From Anaerolineaceae bacterium (lineage in GTDB: Bacteria; Chloroflexota; Anaerolineae; Anaerolineales; Anaerolineaceae): a DNA stretch of 26,566 nucleotides. Numbering within the stretch: the first letter of the stretch is position 1; each line of letters opens with the position of its first letter. Location: contig DQHW01000039.1 in the NCBI GenBank assembly GCA_003524305.1, positions 805 to 27,370 of the forward strand. Reading direction: 5' to 3'. The notes under the pieces were generated by a model that saw only the letters and a list, made by a program, of their open reading frames with translations, did not search any database and had not been told where the DNA came from. Of this stretch, positions 1-7,902 are shown in pieces. Position numbers and translations under genes: made by a program.

Positions 1-893
1 AGGTCGCACTGGTACAGGTAGTACGGTCGCACGCGAAGTCGGACGAGCTTCTGCACCAGGTCGCGCTGGATGTGAACACAGTCATTGATACCAGCCAGCA
101 GCACAGATTGGTTGCCCAGCGGGATGCCCGCACGGGAGAGTTTATCCATGGAATCCGCGAGTTCCTGCGAAATCTCGTTGGGATGGTTGACATGGATGTT
201 AAGCCACAAGGGGTGGAACTTCTGCAACATGTCAGTCAACTCCGTGGTGACGCGCATGGGCATGAAGACTGGCACACGTGAACCAATGCGGATGATCTCG
301 ATGTGGGAAATCTCGCGCAGGCGAGTGAGCAATTCTTCAAGCACCTTGGGCGCCAGGGTGAGCGGGTCACCCCCCGAGAGGAGCACATCCCTCACCTGGG
401 GTGTGTTTTTGAGATATTCGATCTGCGCATCAAAATCGGTGCGAGAGAAGGTTTGGGTGGGGTCACCGACAATCCGTGCGCGGGTGCAGTAGCGGCAGTA
501 AGAGGCGCATTGGGTGGTGACCAACATCAGCACCCGGTCGGGATATCGGTGCACAAGGCCCGGCACAGGCGAATGGCGGTCTTCAGCCAGCGAATCTTCC
601 ATCATGCCTGTGAAAACATCAATCTCACCCGCAGTGGGGATGATCTGCCTGCGAATGGGATCATCCGCGTCATCGGGGTCAATCAGCGAGACATAATAGG
701 GTGTTACATCCACCCGGAACAACCCGGGGGTCGATAACGCTTTTTCTTCACTTGGAGTAAGTTTTAGAACCTGGTTAAAATCCTCAACCGAATTCAGGCG
801 GTTGGCCATCTGCCAACGCCAGTCGTTCCACTTTTCGTTAGGGACGTCTTTGAAAAAAGGAGCACGTTTTGATTCAAACGAAACTGGGGACAT
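1..893 (-). CDS. kamA: Lysine 2,3-aminomutase family radical SAM enzyme (3' end cut off by window edge)
   Basis: The reverse strand reads an open frame from an ATG at 893 to the window edge, about 297 codons, so the C-terminal part is missing. Seen: an N-terminal segment rich in W (NEKWNDWRWQ), typical of KamA proteins, then the radical SAM cluster motif CASYCRYC (C-x3-C-x2-C) near residue 130, followed by the family's SGGDPL and RIGSRVPV segments and HVNHPNE. A strong ribosome site (AAGGAG) lies 6-7 bases before the ATG. Known for the family: a [4Fe-4S]/SAM/PLP enzyme that moves the alpha-amino group of L-lysine to the beta position, used in lysine fermentation or in making beta-lysine osmolytes or EF-P modification. 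The substrate cannot be fixed here, because related glutamate 2,3-aminomutases share these motifs and the PLP-binding C-terminal region is outside the window. It is divergent from the OsmC gene. Confidence 0.9.
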   Translation of the reverse strand, partial: MSPVSFESKRAPFFKDVPNEKWNDWRWQMANRLNSVEDFNQVLKLTPSEEKALSTPGLFRVDVTPYYVSLIDPDDADDPIRRQIIPTAGEIDVFTGMMEDSLAEDRHSPVPGLVHRYPDRVLMLVTTQCASYCRYCTRARIVGDPTQTFSRTDFDAQIEYLKNTPQVRDVLLSGGDPLTLAPKVLEELLTRLREISHIEIIRIGSRVPVFMPMRVTTELTDMLQKFHPLWLNIHVNHPNEISQELADSMDKLSRAGIPLGNQSVLLAGINDCVHIQRDLVQKLVRLRVRPYYLYQCD

Positions 894-962
894 TTATTCT
901 CCTTAAGAATTTACGTATCATCAATCACTTTCATTTTAAAAGGGAATCAGAAAGGGGTCAAC

Positions 963-976
963 GTTATAATTATAAC
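963..976. promoter_or_regulatory. 14-bp perfect palindrome in the kamA/osmC divergent gap
   Basis: GTTATAATTATAAC is its own reverse complement and lies between the two divergent starts (893 and 1049). It carries TATAAT-like hexamers on both strands, and a TTGACA hexamer follows at 988-993. It could be an operator for a dimeric regulator, or simply overlapping AT-rich promoter elements. Low certainty. Confidence 0.35.
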
Positions 977-1048
977 CCTGCGAGTTTTTGACAGGATTAT
1001 TGGCTAAAATCAAATAAAACATGATTTTCAGAATCAAAGGAGCTCAAT

Positions 1049-1561
1049 ATGACCGATCTGGTGGCAAACCAAGGTAAAGGCAAACGTGATATTGTCGTAA
1101 CGGCGAAAGCTTCTTCGATCGAGAAATGGCGCAAACAAGTGGTGGCTGGTCAGCCTGAGACCGGCAAAGAGTTCGCCTTCATTAGCGATGAGGGAAGTTA
1201 CATCCCAGGGGGAGAGGGCACCGCGCCCAGCCCGCTGACCTATTTCGTTTCAGGCATGGCGCTCTGCCTCATCTCGCATATCACCCAGGTGGCCAATAAG
1301 AAAAAGTTGGATGTGCGTAATGAAAAAGTTACCGCGACTGCACATTTTCATGAAGAAGGTTCCGTTTTAAGAGGTGACGCAGAAGGTTTTTGCGACCGCT
1401 TTGAGATTAATATCGCACTGGATTCTGATGAAGAAATAAGAGAAATTAAACAGTTGATCCGTTTGACACACCGACTGTGTTTTGCCGAAAAAGCAGTGAT
1501 TGGCAGTGTACCGGTGATCATCACGCAACAACTCAACGGACAGCCCTTAATCATCGATTAA
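1049..1561 (+). CDS. OsmC/Ohr family peroxide reductase-like protein
   Basis: The protein is 170 residues, the usual size for OsmC-family proteins. Two family cysteines are visible: Cys73 in GMALCLISHI, at the start of the long central helix, and Cys144 in THRLCFAEKAV. The spacing and context fit the catalytic pair that reduces organic hydroperoxides through a thiol cycle. The stretch GEGTAPSPLTYF before Cys73 also matches the family. The start is supported by AAAGGAGCTCAAT just upstream. Known: these cytoplasmic dimers detoxify organic peroxides, usually with lipoyl or dihydrolipoamide electron donors. Some members act on other substrates, so the exact subfamily (OsmC, Ohr or YhfA-like) is not assigned. 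It stands alone, divergent from kamA and convergent with the next gene. Confidence 0.85.
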   Translation: MTDLVANQGKGKRDIVVTAKASSIEKWRKQVVAGQPETGKEFAFISDEGSYIPGGEGTAPSPLTYFVSGMALCLISHITQVANKKKLDVRNEKVTATAHFHEEGSVLRGDAEGFCDRFEINIALDSDEEIREIKQLIRLTHRLCFAEKAVIGSVPVIITQQLNGQPLIID

Positions 1562-1655
1562 ATATAAAAATTCATCTTCAAAATTGAAGCTTAACCCTGT
1601 TAGAAACCATAATTTATATATTCATAAAAGAGCCTGGTTGATAATTTACCCCAAG

Positions 1656-1691
1656 ACACCGGGAATCTGAAAAATCAAGATTCACCGGTGT
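1656..1691. terminator. Hairpin between convergent genes
   Basis: ACACCGG-GAATCT pairs with AGATTCACCGGTGT across a 9-base loop, with one bulge. It lies between the stop codons of the OsmC gene (1561) and the convergent gene (1703). There is no long T-run on either side, so it may be a weak bidirectional terminator. Confidence 0.5.
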
Positions 1692-1702
1692 TCGATAATC
1701 AG

Positions 1703-2770
1703 CTACTTCTTTAGATTGCGAACAACAATATCCGCAATGGTCAGGTCATGACGGGACTGCAATTGGCTGTTCATCATTTGAATCTGTTTGCGCGGAGAGT
1801 AGAACACCTCGCTCCAGCCATAGCCGGCGCAGGCGGTATCGGCAATATCGCTGCCGGCAGCATCTTTACCCCACCAGGCGCGATAATCCTCTTCGAGGTC
1901 GGGGCAAATGTGGAATTTCGGGTCAGGAAAATGGGCGGAGTAGTAGAAATCCGGGGGCAAAGCATTGAGAAGTGTTTCAAATACATGCACACGCACTGGA
2001 ATATGACTGTTGGCGTCTGACTGAGCGAGGCGGCACAATCCGCGGATGGTGGCGAGCGGTGAGATCACCTCAATCTGTTTCAAGTTTTCGAAGCGTTCGC
2101 TCACCCTGGCGACAACCTCTTTCATCACCAATCCGCTGGCAATACTGTCGGCCAAAAAAGCGACGGCAATGTTTTCTTTTTGAGTCTGGTCAAGGTCTTT
2201 ATCTTTAAAGAGGGTTAATTCAACCGTCCGGTTGTAGACCGGCACGGAACTATCGAAGACATGGTGAGCATCCAGCACAATCTCGTCGCAATAATAACCA
2301 TAGTTGGAATAAATCGCTTCGGCCACCTGGTATTTCAATCCCTCGCGCGCGATAGGGAAAACCGCCAGGTTTTGTTGTTTATACTGGGCGAAAGTGGAGG
2401 CTAAAGGACCTCCGCCGATAATCTCTGAAACAGCGTTGCCAATCAATTGCGCGCGGTCCGATCCAAGACAGAGCTGACCAGGGAGTTTCTGAGGTGTGGT
2501 TGGGATGGGTGTTGCAGCAGTTACCCCAATGATATCCAGCAGATTTTTATCCGGGTTGTTTTCATGTAAATAGATAAACTTGGACGTGGCGTCATTATGG
2601 TACAAAACGATCTGCAACGGATGGCAGTCATCTATCGCCAGCTTGCCAATACGGAAAAAACCGCCTCCTGATTTATGGTCACAGGGAAGCGGTTCGGTCA
2701 GCTCGAGAGAGCCTTCAATTTTTCGGTTGGCATCTTCTAAAAAGGTAAACGGATAATTGAGATGAGACAT
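1703..2770 (-). CDS. Uncharacterised protein with phosphoribosyltransferase-like core
   Basis: The protein is 355 residues with no signal peptide and no clear membrane segment. I do not recognise a named family. The middle resembles type I phosphoribosyltransferases of the uracil-PRT kind: VFPIAREGLKY (138-145) resembles the 'PILRAGL' strand, and FLADSIASG (205-213) sits where the PRPP loop D-x-x-x-A-T-G is expected. It is followed by a helix and IEVISPLATIRGL (233-245), like the strand after the PRPP loop. The canonical threonine of the loop is serine here (A-S-G). The first 130 residues show no recognisable motif. The ATG is preceded by AAGGAGAAATA. The gene follows the K+ transporter genes on the same strand, 184 bases downstream. 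The PRTase assignment is a fold-level guess and activity is unproven. Confidence 0.5.
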   Translation of the reverse strand: MSHLNYPFTFLEDANRKIEGSLELTEPLPCDHKSGGGFFRIGKLAIDDCHPLQIVLYHNDATSKFIYLHENNPDKNLLDIIGVTAATPIPTTPQKLPGQLCLGSDRAQLIGNAVSEIIGGGPLASTFAQYKQQNLAVFPIAREGLKYQVAEAIYSNYGYYCDEIVLDAHHVFDSSVPVYNRTVELTLFKDKDLDQTQKENIAVAFLADSIASGLVMKEVVARVSERFENLKQIEVISPLATIRGLCRLAQSDANSHIPVRVHVFETLLNALPPDFYYSAHFPDPKFHICPDLEEDYRAWWGKDAAGSDIADTACAGYGWSEVFYSPRKQIQMMNSQLQSRHDLTIADIVVRNLKK

Positions 2771-2954
2771 TATTTCTCCTTAATGGTGGTGTTGTTTGGT
2801 TCTTTACCAAAAAGAAGCAAGTCTCAGTTACAATTTTTAATAATGACCTGCCCAAAAGATTTTATACCTTAATCGGCTTTTTGGGAATTAATTTTAATAT
2901 TTAATCTGAAAGTCGTCCTTTTTGAATACCTTCGATCTGTTTTTGGGTCTGCTC

Positions 2955-4892
2955 TTATACCTGGTAAGGCACTTCAAGAATAACCAAACCGGGTTTAAAG
3001 ATTAAGGCAAAGCGTAGCATTAAGGCGGTTTGACTATGCAAAAGGTTTTCCCACCAATGAGAAGGGACGAACTGAGGCACAACGATGGTTAATACCTCAT
3101 TTGGACCTCTGAGGGTTAACAATTTTTCTATATAATCGAGTACGGGTTCAAGCAACAACCTGTAAGGCGAATTCAGCACAACCAGGCGTGTGCCCTCGCC
3201 AAATAACTCCCACTTCTGTCTTACTTTTTCAGATTCCATTGGATCTGTTGAAACATGAATTGCAGTTACATCGGGGCTGATTGATCGAGCATAAGCTAAT
3301 GCAGCAAGGGTACCACGGTGAACTCCCGCGACAAGAACCAAAATTCGATGCCGATTCACACGAATACTATTTTTATAATGGTCTAGCGATAATCTTTGCG
3401 CCAGTCTTTTATAGTGATGATGGATGCCAAAGAAAACTGTCACCATGATTGGGATTAATATTACAATCACCCATGCACCATCTTTGAATTTGGTTACTGC
3501 AAAGACAATCATGACAATGAAGGTACACAAAGCCCCAAAACCGTTGATCACCATTTTGAATTTCCAACTTTTTTCATAATGGATGGTTGATCCGGGTTCA
3601 ACCAGTTCTTCGCCAGGTTTAAGATGACCTGATTTCCACCAACGTTTGGCCATACCACTTTGTGACAGAGTAAAAGACAGGAAAACCCCAATAGCATAAA
3701 GGGGGATCATCCGTGTGACATTGGCCTGAAAGACTACAATCAGCAGTGATGCCATAATCGCCAGTGTAATGATGCCTTTTGAATAGACCAAACGGCTTCC
3801 TCTGAAGGTCATCTGACGTGGAAGAAAACCATCCCCTGCGTGCAATGCACCAAGGCGTGGAAAATCAGCAAAAGCAGTATTGGCAGCCATGATTAAAATA
3901 ATTGCCGTCCCTGCAATGAGTGCAAGGTAAGCCACTCCCTGTCCTCCATAAATCGTTCTGGCAAATTGCGAAATAACTGTTTCTATTTCTGAAGGTACTG
4001 CTCCAATTTTGCCCGAAATGAAAGAAATACTCAAAAATAAAGTAGCCAGAATAGATGACATCCAGATCAAGGTAATACCGGCATTCTTACTGCGCGGTTC
4101 TTTAAAAGCAGTGATACCATTTGAAATGGCTTCAATACCAGTTAAGGCTGATGTGCCACTTGAGAAAGCATGCAACAACAAAAAAGGAGTGACCACTCCA
4201 ATAGTTCCAATTACCGAAAACTCGGGAGGATTAACAACCATACCGAGCGATCCTGTGAAATATCGAACGAATCCAACAATCACCGTAGCAACCATGGTGA
4301 TCAGAAAGAAATAAGTCGGAATTGCAAATAAAACACCAGATTCTTTAACACCCCGTAAATTTATTGTCATGATAAATAAAACCATAATTACTGAAATGAT
4401 TACACGATACGAATAAAACTCCGGGAAAGCTGACACAATTTGGGCAACACCAGCAGAAATTGATACAGCCACTGTTAAAATGTAATCAGTTAATAACGCC
4501 GCACCTGCAGTTTGAGCCGGCAATTCACCCAGATTATCTCTTGCAACTATGTAGGCTCCACCTCCGCTTGGATATGCATGAATCGTCTGTTCATATGAAA
4601 TCGTTACTATTGCCATCAAAAAAACAATCGCCAAGGAAATTGGAAAAACATATTGCAGGGCACCACTTGCTGCAACAGCAAGAATGATCATAATCTCTTG
4701 AGTGGCATAAGCCGTGGAAGACAAAGCGTCTGAGGCAAAAACAGCAAGGCCAATAGCTTTGCCGATAGTTTGTTTAGGAGCATCAGCTGTTTGCAACGGA
4801 CGACCAATTAACCACTGACGCCAATTTTTCTTCGGCGCATCATCTGCTAAAACGTCAAAAACTGTTGTTCCATTTTCAGATTCAGTAATCAT
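2955..4892 (-). CDS. kimA: KimA-type potassium importer (second paralogue)
   Basis: The protein is 645 residues: an APC-superfamily core with about 12 membrane helices (residues ~45-490) and a cytoplasmic C-terminal domain of ~150 residues with a universal-stress-like pattern (RILVLVAGVHRGTLAALAYA). It matches Bacillus subtilis KimA (YdaO) from memory along most of its length: FASDALSSTAY (Asp55), LLTDYILTVAVSIS (Asp136), TGIEAISNGI (Glu254) and QFVPSHWWENLLH near the C-terminus. Those acidic residues correspond to positions I recall as important for K+ and proton binding in KimA. Known: KimA is a K+/H+ symporter of high affinity, inhibited by c-di-AMP in Bacillus. The start has GAGGAATAATG. 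It is a close paralogue of the preceding gene, but a strong hairpin separates the two, so it may have its own promoter. No convincing promoter was found in the 126-base AT-rich leader. Confidence 0.85.
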   Translation of the reverse strand: MITESENGTTVFDVLADDAPKKNWRQWLIGRPLQTADAPKQTIGKAIGLAVFASDALSSTAYATQEIMIILAVAASGALQYVFPISLAIVFLMAIVTISYEQTIHAYPSGGGAYIVARDNLGELPAQTAGAALLTDYILTVAVSISAGVAQIVSAFPEFYSYRVIISVIMVLFIMTINLRGVKESGVLFAIPTYFFLITMVATVIVGFVRYFTGSLGMVVNPPEFSVIGTIGVVTPFLLLHAFSSGTSALTGIEAISNGITAFKEPRSKNAGITLIWMSSILATLFLSISFISGKIGAVPSEIETVISQFARTIYGGQGVAYLALIAGTAIILIMAANTAFADFPRLGALHAGDGFLPRQMTFRGSRLVYSKGIITLAIMASLLIVVFQANVTRMIPLYAIGVFLSFTLSQSGMAKRWWKSGHLKPGEELVEPGSTIHYEKSWKFKMVINGFGALCTFIVMIVFAVTKFKDGAWVIVILIPIMVTVFFGIHHHYKRLAQRLSLDHYKNSIRVNRHRILVLVAGVHRGTLAALAYARSISPDVTAIHVSTDPMESEKVRQKWELFGEGTRLVVLNSPYRLLLEPVLDYIEKLLTLRGPNEVLTIVVPQFVPSHWWENLLHSQTALMLRFALIFKPGLVILEVPYQV

Positions 4893-5018
4893 TATTCCTC
4901 AATCGCGCTAAAATTTACTTCCAATATATTGAATCGCAACCTAGTTTTGGGATATAGAGGAAGTGTATCGGCAGACCATAAAAATCAAACAAATTTTCAG
5001 ACGAATAAATAAAGGAAT

Positions 5019-5052
5019 AATAAAGACCAGCACAGAAATGCTGGTCTTTATT
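5019..5052 (-). terminator. Strong hairpin between the two kimA paralogues
   Basis: AATAAAGACCAGCA pairs perfectly with TGCTGGTCTTTATT (14 bp) around the loop CAGAAA. On the minus strand it follows the stop of the upstream kimA copy (5093) by about 40 bases, and the U-rich end of the stem is compatible with rho-independent termination. The downstream copy is then either read through or separately transcribed. Confidence 0.75.
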
Positions 5053-5092
5053 GAATACTTTTTATCGTGGTTCCTTGAATAAGAAAGTTTTT

Positions 5093-7027
5093 TTATTCCA
5101 CTTGATAGGGCACTTCAGTAATTACAATGTTTTTGCGATGTAGAAGTGTTTTTCTTAATGATTCTGCAGTACGCATGTGCAAGAAATTGGTCCACCAATG
5201 TTTTGGAATAAATTGAGGTACCACAATAGTGATCAACTCGTTTGGCAATTGAATTAAAGCAATTTTGTCGATGTACTCCAAAAGCGGTTCTAGAAACAAC
5301 CTGTATGGAGAGTTGAGAACCACCAGGCGGTAACCATCACCCCAAGTTTCCCATTTTGCCCTCACTTTTGAAGTTTCAACAGGGTCAATAGAAACATGCA
5401 CAATAGTTACATCCTCTGACAAAGTGCTGGCAAATTCCAAAGCAGCCAGGGTACCGCTGTGAACACCGCTGATGGGCATAATGACACGATTGCGTTTAAT
5501 ATGCTTCTTTATTTGGCGGTTATCCAAAGAAAGACGGCTGGCTACATGTTTGTAATGGCTATGAATAGAAAAGAAAAGGATGACAAGAACGGGAATCAGA
5601 ATGATGATTAACCATGCCCCATCCTGAAACTTGGTGACACCAAAAATAATCATCACCATAAATGTACAAGCAGCACCCAAACTATTTACCACCATTTTAA
5701 AAGTCCAACCCTTATTGTATTTAACAATTGAGCCAGCCTCAACGCGTTCCTCATCCGGTTTCAGGTGACCTGACTTCCACCAGCGATGAGCCATACCGGT
5801 TTGAGAGATTGTGAAAGATAAAAACACACCAATCGCATATAAAGGAATCAATTTGGTGACACTTGCCTGGAAAATGATTACTAATAAAGAAGCCAACCCT
5901 GCCAATGCGACGATACCGCTCGAGAAAACCAACCGGCTGCCGCGGAAAGTGAGCTGACGAGGCAAGAATCCATCTGCTGCTTGAAGAGCACCCAACCGTG
6001 GAAAATCTGCAAAAGCTGTGTTGGCTGCCATGAGCAAGATAACAGTGGTGGAACTGATGCTGAGAATGTAAAGCAACCCGCGACCGTTATAAATTGTGCG
6101 GAAAAGCTGCGAAATAACAGTTTCTCCTTCGGCTGGTACAGCACCAATTCGGATACTCAAAAAGGTAATACTTAATAGTAATGTACTCATTATTAGTGCC
6201 ATCCAGACCAAGGTCTTTCCAGCGTTAGAACTACGGGGTTCTTTAAAAGCAGTGATACCATTAGAAATAGCCTCAACACCGGTTATTGATGTTGTGCCAT
6301 TCGCAAAAGCTTTTAAGATCAAGAAGAGCGAAATCGGCTGAAGAATACTTATTTCCATATGTGGCGGATTGATGACGGTTCCCAAATTGCCACCTATAAA
6401 ACGGATAAAACCGATGATTGCAGTGGCAAACATCATCAACAAGAAAAAGTAAGTTGGAATAGCAAAGGTAATACCGGATTCCTTGACTCCTCTAAGGTTT
6501 ATAGTCATGATCAGCAAGATCATTACAATGGCTATCCATACACGATAATCATGCAGAATCGGATAAGCTGAAACAAGCTGCGCCACACCGGAAGAGATAG
6601 AAACCGCGACTGTCAGAATGTAATCGGTAAGCAAAGCGGCGCCAGCCACCTGCGCAGGAAGTTCACCCAGGTTGTCACGTGCAACAATATACGCACCACC
6701 TCCTCCCGGGTAAGCATGGATAGTCTGTTCGTAAGAAAATGTGAGAATCATCAACAAGCCAACAATCGCAAATACAATTGGCAGGGCGAAGTGAACCGCA
6801 CCCGCACCTGCGGCGGCCAGAATCAGCATTAACTCTTGCGGGCCATATGCTACAGATGACATTGCATCTGAAGAAAAAACCGCCAAACCAACTATTTTAC
6901 CAATGGTTTGTTCAGCGGCGTCTTTCGTGGCGAGCGGGCGTCCAATTAACCAGGTTTGAATTGAAGTCTTGGGTGAATGCTCAGTAAAATCATCGAAAAC
7001 ATTTATTGGTTTTTCATCAGAACTCAT
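5093..7027 (-). CDS. kimA: KimA-type potassium importer (first paralogue)
   Basis: The protein is 644 residues and has the same architecture as its neighbour: short soluble N-terminus with WLIGRPL, about 12 membrane helices, then a cytoplasmic C-terminal domain. Family signatures: FSSDAMSSVAYG (Asp54), AYPGGGGAYIVARDNLGELP, LLTDYILTVAVSIS (Asp135), TGVEAISNGITAFKEPR (Glu252) and FIPKHWWTNFLHMRTA. The motif SSDAxSSVAYG is nearly that of B. subtilis KimA. It lies 179 bases after the KdpE-like regulator gene on the same strand, so it is the likely regulatory target (inference). The ribosome site is modest: GGAG about 12-13 bases before the ATG. I looked for a c-di-AMP (ydaO-type) riboswitch in the leader; the leader is very AT-rich and shows no such structure. 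Confidence 0.87.
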   Translation of the reverse strand: MSSDEKPINVFDDFTEHSPKTSIQTWLIGRPLATKDAAEQTIGKIVGLAVFSSDAMSSVAYGPQELMLILAAAGAGAVHFALPIVFAIVGLLMILTFSYEQTIHAYPGGGGAYIVARDNLGELPAQVAGAALLTDYILTVAVSISSGVAQLVSAYPILHDYRVWIAIVMILLIMTINLRGVKESGITFAIPTYFFLLMMFATAIIGFIRFIGGNLGTVINPPHMEISILQPISLFLILKAFANGTTSITGVEAISNGITAFKEPRSSNAGKTLVWMALIMSTLLLSITFLSIRIGAVPAEGETVISQLFRTIYNGRGLLYILSISSTTVILLMAANTAFADFPRLGALQAADGFLPRQLTFRGSRLVFSSGIVALAGLASLLVIIFQASVTKLIPLYAIGVFLSFTISQTGMAHRWWKSGHLKPDEERVEAGSIVKYNKGWTFKMVVNSLGAACTFMVMIIFGVTKFQDGAWLIIILIPVLVILFFSIHSHYKHVASRLSLDNRQIKKHIKRNRVIMPISGVHSGTLAALEFASTLSEDVTIVHVSIDPVETSKVRAKWETWGDGYRLVVLNSPYRLFLEPLLEYIDKIALIQLPNELITIVVPQFIPKHWWTNFLHMRTAESLRKTLLHRKNIVITEVPYQVE

Positions 7028-7206
7028 GGGAATTTTCTACTCCAATATTTACAGTAATTTTTTTATTCTCAATTCCCACAACACAGGCAATTAATAATAA
7101 AAAGAACAATGCAATTAAATACAAAGTACTATACTTTTTTTGTATAAATTTAAAGAAAAGAAATAGAGAAATGTATAAAGAAAAAATAAAGATTTTTTTG
7201 GAGAAT

Positions 7207-7902
7207 TTAATCGCCGGTTTTGAAGCGATATCCAATTCCGGGGTCAGTCACGAGCACTTGGGGATCGTCGGGGTCTATTTCTATTTTTTTGCGCAACTGA
7301 CCGATATAAACACGCAAGTATTCGATATGTTCAGACTCTTCAAACCCCCAAACATGCACCAGTATTGCCTGGTGCGTCAATACCCGGTCAGCGTGCGCAG
7401 CAAGATAAGAAAGAAGTTTAAATTCGGTGGCAGTTAGCTTCAATTCTTCGCCATTGATGGTAGTAATATGACGGGCCAAATCGATGGATAATGAACCGGC
7501 CTTAATCACCGTTTCTTTATTGCCGATGGATTGAGAGGAGTGGCGCAACGCTACACGGATGCGCGCCATCAACTCTTCTATATTAAAAGGCTTGGTCAAA
7601 TAATCATCAGCACCTTTGTCAAGGGCGGCGACCTTATCCCGCTCGCCGTCGCGAACCGAGAGAATGATGATCGGCACCGAAGACCATTCACGGATCTGTT
7701 CACATACCTGGATGCCGTCCATATCCGGCAGGGTCAGGTCAAGAATGATGACATCAGGAGACTGAGAGGCTGCCAGGGCAATGCCGTCTTCTCCATTCAC
7801 CGCCGAGATGACCTTGAAGTGACCGGAGCTTAAAATCGTTTTAAGAGCGCGTAAAATTTGCGGCTCGTCATCAATTAATAAGATTAGGGGGTCTTTATCC
7901 AT
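7207..7902 (-). CDS. kdpE: KdpE-like OmpR-family response regulator
   Basis: With the ATG at 7902 the protein is 231 residues. Receiver domain (1-~120): acidic pair Asp11-Asp12, phosphoacceptor Asp55 in VIILDLTLPDMDG, and Lys104 in the KPF motif. OmpR/PhoB winged-helix domain (~130-231): LTATEFKLLSYLAAHADRVLTHQAILVHVWG and YLRVYIGQLRKKIE, which are highly typical of KdpE. A longer frame starts at 7938, but 7902 is preferred because AAGGATG lies ~9 bases upstream and the resulting 8-base overlap with the kinase stop (ATGGATAA) is a normal translational coupling. Known: KdpE activates K+ uptake genes (kdpFABC) when phosphorylated by KdpD. No kdpFABC is in the window; the next genes on this strand are two KimA-type K+ importers, which are therefore the likely targets (inference). 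Confidence 0.85.
   Translation of the reverse strand: MDKDPLILLIDDEPQILRALKTILSSGHFKVISAVNGEDGIALAASQSPDVIILDLTLPDMDGIQVCEQIREWSSVPIIILSVRDGERDKVAALDKGADDYLTKPFNIEELMARIRVALRHSSQSIGNKETVIKAGSLSIDLARHITTINGEELKLTATEFKLLSYLAAHADRVLTHQAILVHVWGFEESEHIEYLRVYIGQLRKKIEIDPDDPQVLVTDPGIGYRFKTGD

Noticed and set aside
72..737. Plus-strand frames at the start of the window
   Set aside because: They are antisense to the radical SAM gene, which has a complete CxxxCxxC motif and a good start site.
1005..1010. TAAAAT as the -10 partner of TTGACA at 988-993
   Set aside because: The spacer would be only 11 bases, too short for a sigma-70 promoter.
7028..7206. c-di-AMP (ydaO) riboswitch before the first kimA copy
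   Set aside because: The leader is very AT-rich with no GC-rich conserved core or multi-stem architecture.
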